A stretch of DNA of 64,000 nucleotides from Pseudomonadota bacterium (GCA_039028155.1 JBCCIS010000005.1:101994-165993); one strand, 5' to 3'. Counted from the stretch's first letter, positions 1 through 8,455 are shown. A program made the numbers and translations. The notes: generated by a model not told the origin, from the letters alone.

Positions 1-936
1 GCCATAGCCGCCGTTGTCGATGAGATGGTCGAACTGAGCCAGCGTGATCTGGCCGTCCTTGGTGCAGCCCATACGACCGCGCGTGCGTTCCAGGTGGCGA
101 CGCTTGACCGTCGCCATGCACTCCTCATTGGTCAGCTCGATCTTCACCGCCCGGCGGGCCTTCTTGGCCAGCAGCACAGTGATGATCATGAAATTGTTGC
201 TCCACCACTGGCCGAAGGAACTGCCGCACGGAAGCGCCATGACGCGGATCTTGCTGAGCGGAATGCCGAGCGCTTCGTGCACGCCGTCACGCAATTCCGA
301 CGGCGTCTGTGACGACGTCCACAAGGTCACCTTGTCGCCCATCCATTCAGCGATGGCCGCGTTGCGACCAAGCGGCGCGTATTGCTGGCTCTCGTAGAAG
401 ATGTCGCAGTCGACGGTGACCTCGGCGTCCTTTTCGCCTTCCGCCACATCGCCCCACTCGACGATGTAGGGGTCGCGTTCATTGCCCTCGTCGCGGATCT
501 GCGGCGCGTCCATCTTTCGCGCTTCTTCCATGTCGAAGACGTGGGGCAGGACTTCGTATTCAACCTCGATCAGGCGCACCGCCTGTTCGGCAATTTCCTC
601 GCTTACCGCGGCGACCGCCGCCATGTCGTCGCCGACAAAGCGGCCTATGCCATCAAGCACCTTGCCGCGGTAGTTGAACCAGGCGGCTTCCCAGTCCAGG
701 CCCGGTGTGTCCAGGTGGGTCAGGACGCCATAGACGCCGGCCAACGCCTCGGCCTTGCTGGTATCGATGCGGGTAATGCGCGCGTGCGGGTGCGGGCAGC
801 GCAGGATCTTGCCATAGGCCATGTTCTGGACCTTAAGATCGACCGCGTATTTGAGCGCGCCCGTCACCTTTTCGCTGGCATCCTTGACGTGAACGCCCTT
901 GCCGACGACGGAGAAGTTTCTGTCTTCGTATCCCAT
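1..936 (-). CDS. Molybdenum hydroxylase large (molybdopterin-binding) subunit, 3' part outside window
   Basis: This is the catalytic subunit of a xanthine dehydrogenase/CO dehydrogenase-type enzyme that hydroxylates its substrate at a molybdenum-cytosine or molybdopterin centre. The 312 visible residues hold the N-terminal aldehyde oxidase a/b hammerhead (start MGYEDRNFSVVGKGVHVKDA, then VTGALKYAVDL) and the beginning of the cofactor-binding domain, with the FG loop GSSFGQ near residue 240. The frame stays open to the edge, so more than half of a typical 750-residue protein is missing. The ATG at 936 follows a strong AGGAGG site. It lies 11 bp downstream of the 2Fe-2S subunit gene in the same operon. 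The substrate cannot be read from this part. Confidence 0.88.
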   Translation of the reverse strand, partial: MGYEDRNFSVVGKGVHVKDASEKVTGALKYAVDLKVQNMAYGKILRCPHPHARITRIDTSKAEALAGVYGVLTHLDTPGLDWEAAWFNYRGKVLDGIGRFVGDDMAAVAAVSEEIAEQAVRLIEVEYEVLPHVFDMEEARKMDAPQIRDEGNERDPYIVEWGDVAEGEKDAEVTVDCDIFYESQQYAPLGRNAAIAEWMGDKVTLWTSSQTPSELRDGVHEALGIPLSKIRVMALPCGSSFGQWWSNNFMIITVLLAKKARRAVKIELTNEECMATVKRRHLERTRGRMGCTKDGQITLAQFDHLIDNGGYG

Positions 937-947
937 CTCAGTTCCTC

Positions 948-1439
948 CTAGTCCGCGGCGCGACGATCGGCGCCGTCACGGGCGCGCAACTTTTCTGCCG
1001 CATTCATGACCGCGTCGACGATATAGGGGTAGGCGCCGCAGCGGCAGATGTTGCCGCTCATGGCAAACGCCGTTTCCTCACGTGTTGGGTTCGGGTTCTC
1101 GGCCAAGAACGCCTTGGCGCTCATAACGAAGCCAGGCGTGCAAAAGGCGCACTGAAAACCCTGTTGCTCGACGAATGCCTGCTGGATCGGGTGCAGATCG
1201 TCGGAGGTGCCCAATCCTTCGATTGTCTGAAGTTCATGCTGTTCACCCTGGTCGACCAGCATCATGCACGAGGTCACCGGTTCGCCGTCGACCAGGACCG
1301 TGCACGAGCCGCACTCGCCCTCGGAACAGGACACCCGAACACCAATCAGGCCGAGTTCGTTGCGCAGGACGTCGGCAAGCGTGCGGTTCGGCGCGACATC
1401 CAGGGTATGGGTCTGGCCGTTGACCTTGAGCGTTGTCAT
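948..1439 (-). CDS. Molybdenum hydroxylase 2Fe-2S subunit (CoxS/XdhC type)
   Basis: Small iron-sulfur subunit that passes electrons from the molybdenum site to FAD. At 163 residues it has the normal length. The N-terminal plant-ferredoxin-like cluster is C38, C43, C46 and C58 (motif CSEGECGSC), and the C-terminal helical cluster is C97, C100, C132 and C134 (motifs CAFCTPG and CRC). All eight ligands are present. The gene start overlaps the stop of the FAD subunit gene by 4 bp (ATGA), which indicates translational coupling. The order FAD subunit, Fe-S subunit, Mo subunit is that of cox-type operons. Confidence 0.95.
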   Translation of the reverse strand: MTTLKVNGQTHTLDVAPNRTLADVLRNELGLIGVRVSCSEGECGSCTVLVDGEPVTSCMMLVDQGEQHELQTIEGLGTSDDLHPIQQAFVEQQGFQCAFCTPGFVMSAKAFLAENPNPTREETAFAMSGNICRCGAYPYIVDAVMNAAEKLRARDGADRRAAD

Positions 1440-2323
1440 GTGACCGTCCCTCCAAGTTTGGTGATTGCGTCGTTAAGGGCGCGCTTGACCATCACCTTGA
1501 TCATGGCGCGGCGATAGTCAGCGCTGGCACGGACGTCGGAAATTGGTCTGGCATCGGCTGCGGCCAACTCGCCCGCCTTGACCAGCAAGCCGCCGTCGAT
1601 GCCGTTGAGGTCAGCGCCGATCAGCACCGCTTCCGCCGCGGACGATCGAATGATGACGGGCGCCACGGCGCCAAGCGCGATCCGCGTGCCGGCAACGCGC
1701 GAGGCCGCATCGACCGACACCGAGACTGACGCGTTGACCAGGGCGATATCGACAACCGTGCGATCGATACGCCGATAGGACGCCCCAACACGGTGGTCTG
1801 ACGGTAGGGGAATGTCGATCTCCGACAACAGGTCGCCGTTCGAGACGACCGTGTGGTTCACGCCTTCGAAGAAATCTTCCATGGCGATGCGGCGCTCGCC
1901 ATCGGGACGCAGGATAACGGCTTCGGCGTCCAGGGCGACAAAGGCCGGCGACAGGTCGGCCGCTGGCGACGCGTTGCACAGGTTGCCGCCGACGGTTGCG
2001 ATGGACCGGGTCTGCGGTGTGCACATCAGCTTGGTGATGTCGCTTAGCGTCTTGAGGTGCGCGTGGCGGTCGGCCGAACGTTCCAGCGCCGCCAGCGTCG
2101 CCATGGCACCGATACGAATGCGGTCGTCGGCGACGTCCATGAACCGGAGCTCATCGAGGTAGGTGAGGTCGATGCAATGATCAAGCGACACCTCCTCGCG
2201 TTGCCACATAAGGGTCATATCCGTGCCGCCCGCCCAGAAGCGCGCGCCGTCGCCAAGGTTGGCCCGCATGGCGACGGCCTCTTGCGGCGAGGTCGGGCGT
2301 GAATAGTCAAACTGTGATCGCAT
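1436..2323 (-). CDS. Molybdenum hydroxylase FAD-binding subunit (CoxM type)
   Basis: Medium subunit of the same hydroxylase, carrying FAD. With the ATG at 2323 (preceded by TTGGAGAA) it has 295 residues, typical for CoxM. FAD-binding signatures are AGGTD at residues 31-35 and TVGGNLCNASPAADL at about 110-124; a CO dehydrogenase flavoprotein C-terminal domain follows. An in-frame ATG at 2410 would add 29 residues but runs through the terminator-like hairpin at 2360-2399, so I reject it. It is the first gene of the enzyme block, after the ABC transporter genes on the same strand. Confidence 0.93.
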   Translation of the reverse strand: MRSQFDYSRPTSPQEAVAMRANLGDGARFWAGGTDMTLMWQREEVSLDHCIDLTYLDELRFMDVADDRIRIGAMATLAALERSADRHAHLKTLSDITKLMCTPQTRSIATVGGNLCNASPAADLSPAFVALDAEAVILRPDGERRIAMEDFFEGVNHTVVSNGDLLSEIDIPLPSDHRVGASYRRIDRTVVDIALVNASVSVSVDAASRVAGTRIALGAVAPVIIRSSAAEAVLIGADLNGIDGGLLVKAGELAAADARPISDVRASADYRRAMIKVMVKRALNDAITKLGGTVT

Positions 2324-2359
2324 ATCGGTTCTCCAACTTTGCCTCTGGCGTGAGACGGA

Positions 2360-2399
2360 GAAAAAAGGTGCGGACAAGAGCTGGGTCTCTTGCCCGCAC
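2360..2399 (-). terminator. Rho-independent terminator or attenuator between transporter and hydroxylase
   Basis: Read on the minus strand, GTGCGGGCAAGAG pairs with CTCTTGTCCGCAC (13-bp stem with one G-T pair, 6-nt loop ACCCAG), followed by CTTTTTT. It sits after the binding-protein stop (2412) and before the FAD-subunit start (2323). Because all these genes point the same way, it may act as a partial terminator that lowers enzyme expression relative to the transporter; no separate enzyme promoter was identified. Confidence 0.75.
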
Positions 2400-2411
2400 A
2401 GGGTCATCAAC

Positions 2412-3563
2412 TCATGGACCGACGCGGCCGATCCACTTGTTGGAACCGTACTCCTGGTCGTATCCCTCGGCGTTCAGCCATTCGATGATGCTGTTGTCGA
2501 TACCATCGGCGGCCGAGACACGTTCGTCCATGACACCGGCTTCGGAGTAGACATCGGCGAACAGTTCCCAGGTATCGGCGAGATAGCCGGCCTCGCAGTC
2601 GGCCTTGTCGCCGACCATCTGGCCCCAGCCGCTGGCAGCGGCCGGCGGTTCCGGCGCGCCCTCGGGAATGCTCGCGCAAAGCGGCTCACCGCCTTCAAGG
2701 CCGACGGCGCCCATGTTCTGGTTGATGTTCAGCATCACCGCGCCGTACTGGGTCAGGCTCACGTCCTCGACCGGCCAGTCGAGGCCGGCGGCGACGATCT
2801 CGTTGCCTTCGTCCGGGTTTTCCTTCCACCAGTTGACCGCTTCGAACCACGCTCGGATGACCTCGCGTGCGGTGTCGGGATTGGCGTCCAGCCATTCCTG
2901 ATTGCACGCGATCGAATCGGAGATCAGACCGCGTTCCCAGGTCTTGTCGGTGAAGCTGGACTTCAACATGTGGGAGTCCTCGCGCTCCAAGGACTGGGTC
3001 GAAAAGGGTATCCACGTGACGTCGACATCCAGCGCACCGCTGGCGAACGCCGCCGTCGATTCCTGCGGCAGCATGATGGTGTGGTTGACCTCATCGAACG
3101 GAATACCCGCCCGTTTCAGGGTCAGCAGCATCCACATGTGGTTCAAGAAACCGTAATCGGCGGCGAAGGTGCGGCCGCGCAGATCCGCTTCGGTCTGAAT
3201 GTCGTTGGAAACGACCATCTGGTCGAGGCCATAGGACATCAGCGGCACCGCGACATGCTTGACCGGCACGGCTGACGATGCGGTGACGACCGTGTTGTCC
3301 ATGGTCGTCATGATGCACTGGATGGAATTGTTCGAGAGGCCGGCGTTACGCGCGGTCGTGTCCTCGATGATCTTGACGTCGACATTGATGCCGTCGGCCA
3401 GACCCTTCTCCTTGACGATGAACCAGGGTCCATAGACCGAGACGGAGATGATGGAGACGGTGAAGTCCTCCTCGGCGTGAGGTGACGCCGTGGGGATCGT
3501 GCTGCCTGCAAGGGCAAGGCAAAACACAAGCGCTGCGGTTGGCAGCGAAAGCAATGTTCTCAT
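2412..3563 (-). CDS. ABC transporter substrate-binding protein, NMT1/SsuA/TauA-like
   Basis: Periplasmic binding protein for the ABC importer encoded just upstream. It has 383 residues with a Sec signal peptide (MRTLLSLPTAALVFCLALAG, cleavage near residue 28-30). The body matches the NMT1/taurine-nitrate binding class: the GPWFIVKEKGLADGINVDV opening, and a W-rich C-terminal half. The ATG at 3563 has the ribosome site AAGGAGGAGG; an upstream in-frame ATG at 3635 would run into the ATPase gene and lacks a signal peptide. Its ligand is unknown. Co-transcription with a molybdenum hydroxylase suggests that the imported compound is the hydroxylase substrate, possibly an N-heterocycle or aromatic acid. 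That is inference. Confidence 0.85.
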   Translation of the reverse strand: MRTLLSLPTAALVFCLALAGSTIPTASPHAEEDFTVSIISVSVYGPWFIVKEKGLADGINVDVKIIEDTTARNAGLSNNSIQCIMTTMDNTVVTASSAVPVKHVAVPLMSYGLDQMVVSNDIQTEADLRGRTFAADYGFLNHMWMLLTLKRAGIPFDEVNHTIMLPQESTAAFASGALDVDVTWIPFSTQSLEREDSHMLKSSFTDKTWERGLISDSIACNQEWLDANPDTAREVIRAWFEAVNWWKENPDEGNEIVAAGLDWPVEDVSLTQYGAVMLNINQNMGAVGLEGGEPLCASIPEGAPEPPAAASGWGQMVGDKADCEAGYLADTWELFADVYSEAGVMDERVSAADGIDNSIIEWLNAEGYDQEYGSNKWIGRVGP

Positions 3564-3597
3564 GGGTCCTCCTCCTTGTGGTCGTTCTTTGTTGTTG

Positions 3598-3622
3598 GCC
3601 GGCACGCAAAGACGTTGCCGGC
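3598..3622 (-). other. Intercistronic hairpin between ATPase and binding-protein genes
   Basis: On the minus strand GCCGGCAACG and CGTGCCGGC can pair around a short T-rich loop. There is no following T-run, so it is more likely an mRNA-stabilising or processing stem than a terminator. Such stems often accompany higher expression of binding proteins than of membrane components. The pairing is seen; the role is inferred. Confidence 0.35.
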
Positions 3623-3631
3623 GCATGCCCG

Positions 3632-4441
3632 TCACTGGGCCTGGATTTCTTCGCGCATCCAGGCGAACAACTGACGTTCGGTCTCGATGTAGCCAGGCTC
3701 CGCCAGAAGCTCTTCCTTCTTGGCGAAGCGCCGTCCGTTCTTGAACTCCAGCAGGATGTCCTGCTTGATCCGGCCGGGGTTGCGGGTGAAGAAGACGATG
3801 CGGTCGGCCAGGTAGATCGCCTCTTGGATGTCGTGCGTCACCGCGATGACGGTCTTCTTTTCCGCCTCGATGATCTCGATCATCATCTCCTGCATTTCCC
3901 AGCGCACCTGGGCGTCGAGAGCACCAAACGGTTCGTCCATCAGCAGGACCGTGGGGTTTTGCGCCAGCGTGCGGGCGATCGCCACGCGCTGTTTCATGCC
4001 GCCGGAGAGTTCGCTGGGATAGGACTTGGCGGCGTGGCTCAGATGCACCTCTTCAAGGAGTTGCGTGGCCTTGGCTTCGCGCTCTTTTTTCGGCATGCCC
4101 AGGATCTTCATGCCGTATTCGATGTTGCCGAGCGCGGTGAGCCAGGGGAACGACGTATAGGCCTGGAACACCATGCCGCGATCGGGACCGGGCCCGACGA
4201 TCGGCTTGTCGTAGACGGTGATCGTGCCTTCGGTCGGCAATTCGAGGCCCGCGATCATGCGCAGCATGGTTGTCTTGCCGCAGCCCGACGGTCCGATGAA
4301 GGCGGTCACCTGGCCCTCCGGCAGATCGAGCGTGATGTCGTCGACCGCCGTGAAGCTGCCGCCCAAATAGCGCCGGGTGACGCCGGCGGCGCGAATGGCG
4401 ATGTTGTCCGACGTCTGGGTCATGGTTGCCGTTTGCGCCAT
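3632..4441 (-). CDS. ABC transporter ATP-binding protein, SsuB/TauB/NrtD-like
   Basis: Cytoplasmic ATPase of the importer, 269 residues. Walker A is GPSGCGKTT at 50-58, the signature is LSGGMKQR at 145-152, Walker B is VLLMDE at 165-170, and the H-loop VTHDIQEA follows, so the ATP site is complete. The Q-loop region VFQAYTSFPWLTALGNI is typical of the taurine/nitrate/sulfonate family. It lies 3 bp downstream of the permease gene and 68 bp upstream of the binding-protein gene, giving the order permease, ATPase, binding protein. The family is clear; the substrate is not. Confidence 0.93.
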   Translation of the reverse strand: MAQTATMTQTSDNIAIRAAGVTRRYLGGSFTAVDDITLDLPEGQVTAFIGPSGCGKTTMLRMIAGLELPTEGTITVYDKPIVGPGPDRGMVFQAYTSFPWLTALGNIEYGMKILGMPKKEREAKATQLLEEVHLSHAAKSYPSELSGGMKQRVAIARTLAQNPTVLLMDEPFGALDAQVRWEMQEMMIEIIEAEKKTVIAVTHDIQEAIYLADRIVFFTRNPGRIKQDILLEFKNGRRFAKKEELLAEPGYIETERQLFAWMREEIQAQ

Positions 4442-4444
4442 CGC

Positions 4445-5320
4445 TCAACCCCGCCGCTTGCGGTTCCAGGGGAACAGATAATGGGCGGCGATGCGGAAGC
4501 TGATATCCGTCAGCACGCCCAGAATGCCGATGGTCAAGATGCCCGCCATGATGATATCGACTTTCAAGAATCGTCCCGCGCGCATCATCACCGCGCCAAT
4601 GCCGTCCTGGGCAGCGACGATCTCGGCAATGACCAGATAGGTCCAGCTCACCGCGATCATGTTGCGCATGGAATCGACGATTGCCGGCGACGCCGCGCGG
4701 ACCACGACGCCCATGACGATCTGACGCCGCGTCGCGCCCATGGTCAGCGCCGCTTCAACCAGGGCTTTCTCGATCGCCTCGGTGTTGTCGAGTATCAGCG
4801 CGACCAGGAAGAAGATGACACCCAGGAACAGCAACGCGAGTTTTTGCGTGTCGGTCGGGCCAAACCAGACCAGCAGCAGCGGGATGAACGAAGCCGCCGG
4901 CAGATAGCGCGCGCCGGAGAAGATCGGATTGATCAGCGCGCGCATGTTCGAGAAGCAGCCCATAAAGACGCCCAGCGGCACGGCGATGAGGCAGGCCGCG
5001 AAGAAACTGGCGAAGACGCGCGCGACCGAGATGCCAACATCGGACATGTAGTCTTTCTCAGTGACCAGCATGACGAGCGTTGAGATGACGTGCTGCGGTG
5101 ACGGCAAAAACCGCCGACTTTCTTCCGGCGTCAGGTAATGGCCGGCTTCCCACAGCAGAAAAAACGCGACGCCGCCGGTCAGACCGTAGATCGCCGTCTG
5201 ACGCGAGTTGACCGGCGTCAGCAGCCGTAGCACCTGCCGGCGCCGCCCTCCCGCGACGTTGTTTTTGGGTTGTGTGTTGGTGGCGGATTCCGCCTTAGCG
5301 ACCTTTGCCGCGTCGACCAT
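4445..5320 (-). CDS. ABC transporter permease, SsuC/TauC-like
   Basis: Inner-membrane channel subunit of the importer, 291 residues from the ATG at 5320 (ribosome site AAGGGACAG). A cytoplasmic N-terminal tail of about 45 polar residues precedes about six membrane segments. The EAA loop that docks on the ATPase reads EAALTMGATRRQIVMGVVV. A longer frame to 5422 exists but its first 34 residues are basic and low-quality and lack a ribosome site. This is the first gene of the minus-strand operon and is divergent from the LysR gene at 5698, which is the likely regulator. Confidence 0.9.
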   Translation of the reverse strand: MVDAAKVAKAESATNTQPKNNVAGGRRRQVLRLLTPVNSRQTAIYGLTGGVAFFLLWEAGHYLTPEESRRFLPSPQHVISTLVMLVTEKDYMSDVGISVARVFASFFAACLIAVPLGVFMGCFSNMRALINPIFSGARYLPAASFIPLLLVWFGPTDTQKLALLFLGVIFFLVALILDNTEAIEKALVEAALTMGATRRQIVMGVVVRAASPAIVDSMRNMIAVSWTYLVIAEIVAAQDGIGAVMMRAGRFLKVDIIMAGILTIGILGVLTDISFRIAAHYLFPWNRKRRG

Positions 5321-5697
5321 CTGTCCCTTGCCCCTTTGCGCTCCGGCATCCTTCCTTTTTGTGGGATGCCTTGGCGTAAGACTGCACTGCCGATAAGGTC
5401 TATCGAATCGCTGAGTACGCACCTATTCATTGAACTAGAAGAATGTATGGGTTCGGTATCGGCACGGCAGCCAGTCCGCGCGTGACCATCGCTACCGTGG
5501 TCCAGAGCCGGGGTAACCCGAACGAAATGGTGCTCAGAGACTGCGTTGGGCCGGCAAGCGCCTTGACGGAAGCCGGCTTGTAGCGTTGGATCATTGTGAC
5601 TGTATCAATGTAAAACGTATTTGCATTGATGGCATTAGGGCTAAAGCGGCGCGATCGTTCGTGTCATGCCGTTGCGACAAGCCGAAGGAGAGACGCC
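5321..5697. promoter_or_regulatory. Divergent regulatory region, transporter operon / LysR gene
   Basis: This 377-bp gap separates the divergent permease and LysR genes and must hold both promoters. The clearest element is the palindrome at 5604-5630, listed separately. The section from 5585 to 5640 is visibly more AT-rich than the flanking genes. I could not place convincing -35/-10 boxes for the leftward operon, and I see no coding frame worth calling here. Confidence 0.5.
5604..5630. promoter_or_regulatory. Probable LysR operator, 27-bp palindrome
   Basis: ATCAATG at 5604-5610 and CATTGAT at 5624-5630 are perfect inverted arms, and the inner AAA/TTT also pair; only one position per arm side mismatches. 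It is centred about 80 bp upstream of the TTG start of the LysR gene, the usual place for an autoregulatory recognition site of a LysR protein that also controls the divergent operon. The palindrome is seen; binding is inferred. Confidence 0.6.
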
Positions 5698-6627
5698 TTG
5701 ACCATTCGCATCAGCGATGTCGATATCCGCCAGTTGCACGTGTTCTGCGCCGTCGTCGAGTGCCGCGGCTTCACCAGCGCCCAGTCGGTGCTGAACATCG
5801 GCCAATCGACCATCAGCAACCAGATGGCCCAGCTCGAAACCCGTCTGGGCGTCCGCCTGTGCGAGCGTGGCCGGACCGGATTCGAACTGACGCCCAAGGG
5901 GCGGCGGGTTTACGAGGAGACGCTCAAGCTGTTCCGGGCCCATGAAGATTTCCAGAACATCACCGCCGAGTTGAAAGGCCGCTTGAGCGGCTATCTGAAC
6001 ATCGCGCTGATCGACAACGTGGCGACCGATCCGGAATGCCCGATCGTGCGCGCCCTCAATCTCTTCAACAGCCGCGATCACGAGGTCAGCGTGCGCATGG
6101 AGATCATGCCGCCAGGCGACATCGAGCGCGCGGTGCTGGACCTGGATATCGACGTGGCGATCGGCACGTTTCATCATCGCGTGCCCGGCCTCGACTATCG
6201 CGACATCTATATCGAGGAAAACTCACTTCTTTGCGGGTACCAGAATCCGATCTTCTCGATGACCGACGACGCCGAGATTCACGAGGCCGTGCGCATGGCG
6301 CGCAAGGTGACGCGCTCCTACCTCGACAAGCACGACATCACGTCGCTGGGCGAAGACGAAGGGGCGCCGTCGGCGGTCGTGCAGCATCTGGAGGCCGCCG
6401 CCATCCTTATCCTGGGCGGCGGTCACATTGGCTTTCTGCCGCGTCATCTCGCCCAGTTGTGGATATCGCGCGACGAGATGAAGACAGTGCTGCCCCAGGA
6501 ATACGTCTATAAATCCGTCTTCTCGATCGTGACGCGCAAGGCGCCGAGGAGATCGATGATCCTGAAGGCGTTCCTGGCGGATCTGACGGAAGCCTCGCAA
6601 CTGGGCGACGAACTTCGCGTCGCGTAG
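5698..6627 (+). CDS. LysR-family transcriptional regulator
   Basis: DNA-binding regulator of 309 residues. The N-terminal winged helix-turn-helix covers residues 5-65 (LHVFCAVVECRGFTSAQ, then STISNQMAQLETRLG), followed by a periplasmic-binding-fold effector domain. I chose the TTG at 5698 because GAAGGAG lies 7 bp upstream and the protein then starts directly at the domain; the ATG at 5626 falls inside the operator palindrome. It is divergent from the transporter/hydroxylase operon, its likely target. It is strikingly similar in its N-terminal domain to the second LysR protein at 41814-42743 (shared LETRL, RLCERG and LGFLP blocks). Confidence 0.9.
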   Translation: MTIRISDVDIRQLHVFCAVVECRGFTSAQSVLNIGQSTISNQMAQLETRLGVRLCERGRTGFELTPKGRRVYEETLKLFRAHEDFQNITAELKGRLSGYLNIALIDNVATDPECPIVRALNLFNSRDHEVSVRMEIMPPGDIERAVLDLDIDVAIGTFHHRVPGLDYRDIYIEENSLLCGYQNPIFSMTDDAEIHEAVRMARKVTRSYLDKHDITSLGEDEGAPSAVVQHLEAAAILILGGGHIGFLPRHLAQLWISRDEMKTVLPQEYVYKSVFSIVTRKAPRRSMILKAFLADLTEASQLGDELRVA

Positions 6628-6715
6628 CCGACACCACCAGGGTAGTCTTCCGTCCCCACGGTTGGCGTGATCCGATTGGTCGCCGGTTTCAGGTTTATTT
6701 AGGAGCAAACAACAG

Positions 6716-7540
6716 GTGTCTAGAGCCGGGCTGACAATCTACGATTTCGGTCGCACGACGTTTTATGCGTCACGGTTCGATCAGCGATTTGCGTACTGCC
6801 TCTATGTGCCGCGCGACTACGAAGAGAACGGCAGCAAGACCTATCATTTGGCCATTACCGTTCACGGAACAGGGCGCAACGCCACGGGCTATCGCGACAA
6901 CCTGGCGGACTTCGCCGATGCCAGCGACTGCATCATCCTGGCGCCGCTTTTCCCCGCCGGCATTGTCAAACCCGGTGATCTGTCCGGTTACAAGCTGATC
7001 AGTTCTCACGGAATTCGTTACGACCACGTCCTCTTGTCGATGGTTGATGAGGTCGCGGAAAAGTACCGCGTCAAGGCCGACCGTTTTCTGCTTTATGGCT
7101 TTTCCGGGGGCGGGCACTTCACGCATCGATTCTTCACCCTCCATCCCGAACGCCTGCTGGCCGCGTCGATCGGTGCGCCGGGCGTCGTGACACTTCTGGA
7201 TCAAACCCGCGACTGGTGGGTCGGCGTCAGAAACATCGAGGCGGTGTTCGGCAAAGCGTTGGACATCCAGCACATGCGCGAGGTCGCGGTTCAGATGGTG
7301 ATCGGTGAAGAAGACACCGAGACCTGGGAGATCACCATCCGTCCCGGCAGTTCGTGGTGGATGGAGGATGCCAACATGGCGGGCGAGACCCGCATCGACC
7401 GCATCAACGCACTGCGCGAGAGCTACGAGGCCGAGGGCATCGCCGTCAGACTGGATACCGTGCCCGGTACCGCCCATGATCCCGACGCGGTAATGGGACC
7501 GGTGAGACGCTTCTTTGCGGAGGTCCTGCGAGGCCGCTAG
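6716..7540 (+). CDS. Alpha/beta hydrolase, esterase/depolymerase-like
   Basis: Predicted serine hydrolase of 274 residues with no signal peptide. The oxyanion-hole region is VHGTGR at 49-54, the nucleophile elbow is GFSGGG with S130, and the catalytic His is probably H254 in GTAHD. The fold resembles the PHB-depolymerase/feruloyl-esterase-like group of cytoplasmic hydrolases. The start is GTG at 6716 with AGGAG about 10 bp upstream. It follows the LysR gene by 88 bp on the same strand and could be co-regulated. The natural ester or amide substrate is not evident. Confidence 0.8.
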   Translation: MSRAGLTIYDFGRTTFYASRFDQRFAYCLYVPRDYEENGSKTYHLAITVHGTGRNATGYRDNLADFADASDCIILAPLFPAGIVKPGDLSGYKLISSHGIRYDHVLLSMVDEVAEKYRVKADRFLLYGFSGGGHFTHRFFTLHPERLLAASIGAPGVVTLLDQTRDWWVGVRNIEAVFGKALDIQHMREVAVQMVIGEEDTETWEITIRPGSSWWMEDANMAGETRIDRINALRESYEAEGIAVRLDTVPGTAHDPDAVMGPVRRFFAEVLRGR

Positions 7541-7552
7541 AGCCTCTTCCCC

Positions 7553-8455
7553 TTACTGCGCGGCGGCTTCGACCGCGACCGGCCCATCATAATAGGGCAG
7601 ACGGTCGATCCGCGGTGTGTGGCGGCCGGCCTCGATCTCGGCCCTTACGTGAGCGGCGATGTCCTCCATGCGCGCGAACCAGACACCGCCCTTGTCCTGC
7701 ATGTAATTGATCAGGCCCTCGACCGCGCGAAGCCTGGCCAACCGGCCGGAGACGAAGGGATGCCATACCGCGATCCAAAGACCGCCATACTCCCAGGCGG
7801 CGTCAAACTCTTCGCGAAAGCCGGCGATGGCCTCGCTCGGCGACTTGATCGACATCATGTAGTCAATATCGATCATGTGCACATAAGGCGGCCAGTCATC
7901 GAGACCCCAATGGGTCGGAAGTTCGACGAGATCGCCTTGGTCCGACTGGATGAGATAGGGAATATCATCGCCCATCAACGAGGCGTCATACATGAAGCCT
8001 TCTTCCAGCAGAAGGTCGAGCGTGTGGTCGGAGAAGTTGTAGAGCGGCGCCCGAAAACCGCGAGGGCGTTGGCCCGTGTGGCGCTCGATGATCTCGATGC
8101 CGCGGCGCAGCCAGTGGCGTTCTTCCTCGCGCGACAGCTCGTTGGGATGTTCGTGGATGTAACCGTGATGGGCGACCTCGTGACCGTCCTTGACCATGGC
8201 AGCGACGGCATCGGGATAACGCTCGATACACCATGCGGGCACATAGAAGGTCTGCTTCATGTCGTGGCGGCGGTAGAGATCGAGAATGCGCGGGACAGCG
8301 ATCGACGGTCCATAGCGCAACTGCGACAGCGCGGAGACCCGCCGGTGCGCGTCATTAGGGTGGGCAAGGTGCAGGATGCTGTCGGCATCCATGTCGAAGG
8401 TGAAAGCGACCGCGCATCGCGCGCCGTTCGGCCATGTAATGCCGTTCTCGATCAT
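7553..8455 (-). CDS. Polysaccharide deacetylase-family (NodB fold) hydrolase, PuuE/PgdA-like
   Basis: Metal-dependent deacetylase or amidohydrolase of 300 residues. NodB motifs are TFDMDAD (D21, D23) for motif 1, HGYIH (H97, H101) for the metal ligands, RAP at 135-137, and a late WHP motif near residue 233. The GYIHEHP form and the missing signal peptide place it with cytoplasmic PuuE allantoinase-like and Helicobacter PgdA-like proteins rather than with secreted chitin deacetylases. In this nitrogen-catabolic setting, hydrolysis of an amide or cyclic ureide is plausible, but that is inference. It is convergent with the alpha/beta hydrolase, 12 bp apart. Confidence 0.85.
   Translation of the reverse strand: MIENGITWPNGARCAVAFTFDMDADSILHLAHPNDAHRRVSALSQLRYGPSIAVPRILDLYRRHDMKQTFYVPAWCIERYPDAVAAMVKDGHEVAHHGYIHEHPNELSREEERHWLRRGIEIIERHTGQRPRGFRAPLYNFSDHTLDLLLEEGFMYDASLMGDDIPYLIQSDQGDLVELPTHWGLDDWPPYVHMIDIDYMMSIKSPSEAIAGFREEFDAAWEYGGLWIAVWHPFVSGRLARLRAVEGLINYMQDKGGVWFARMEDIAAHVRAEIEAGRHTPRIDRLPYYDGPVAVEAAAQ

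Noticed and set aside
3482..5083. Open frame of 533 codons on the plus strand
   Set aside because: It lies fully antisense to the ABC ATPase and permease genes, which have clear motifs; the translation is His/Arg/Asp-rich as usual for the shadow frame of GC-rich genes.
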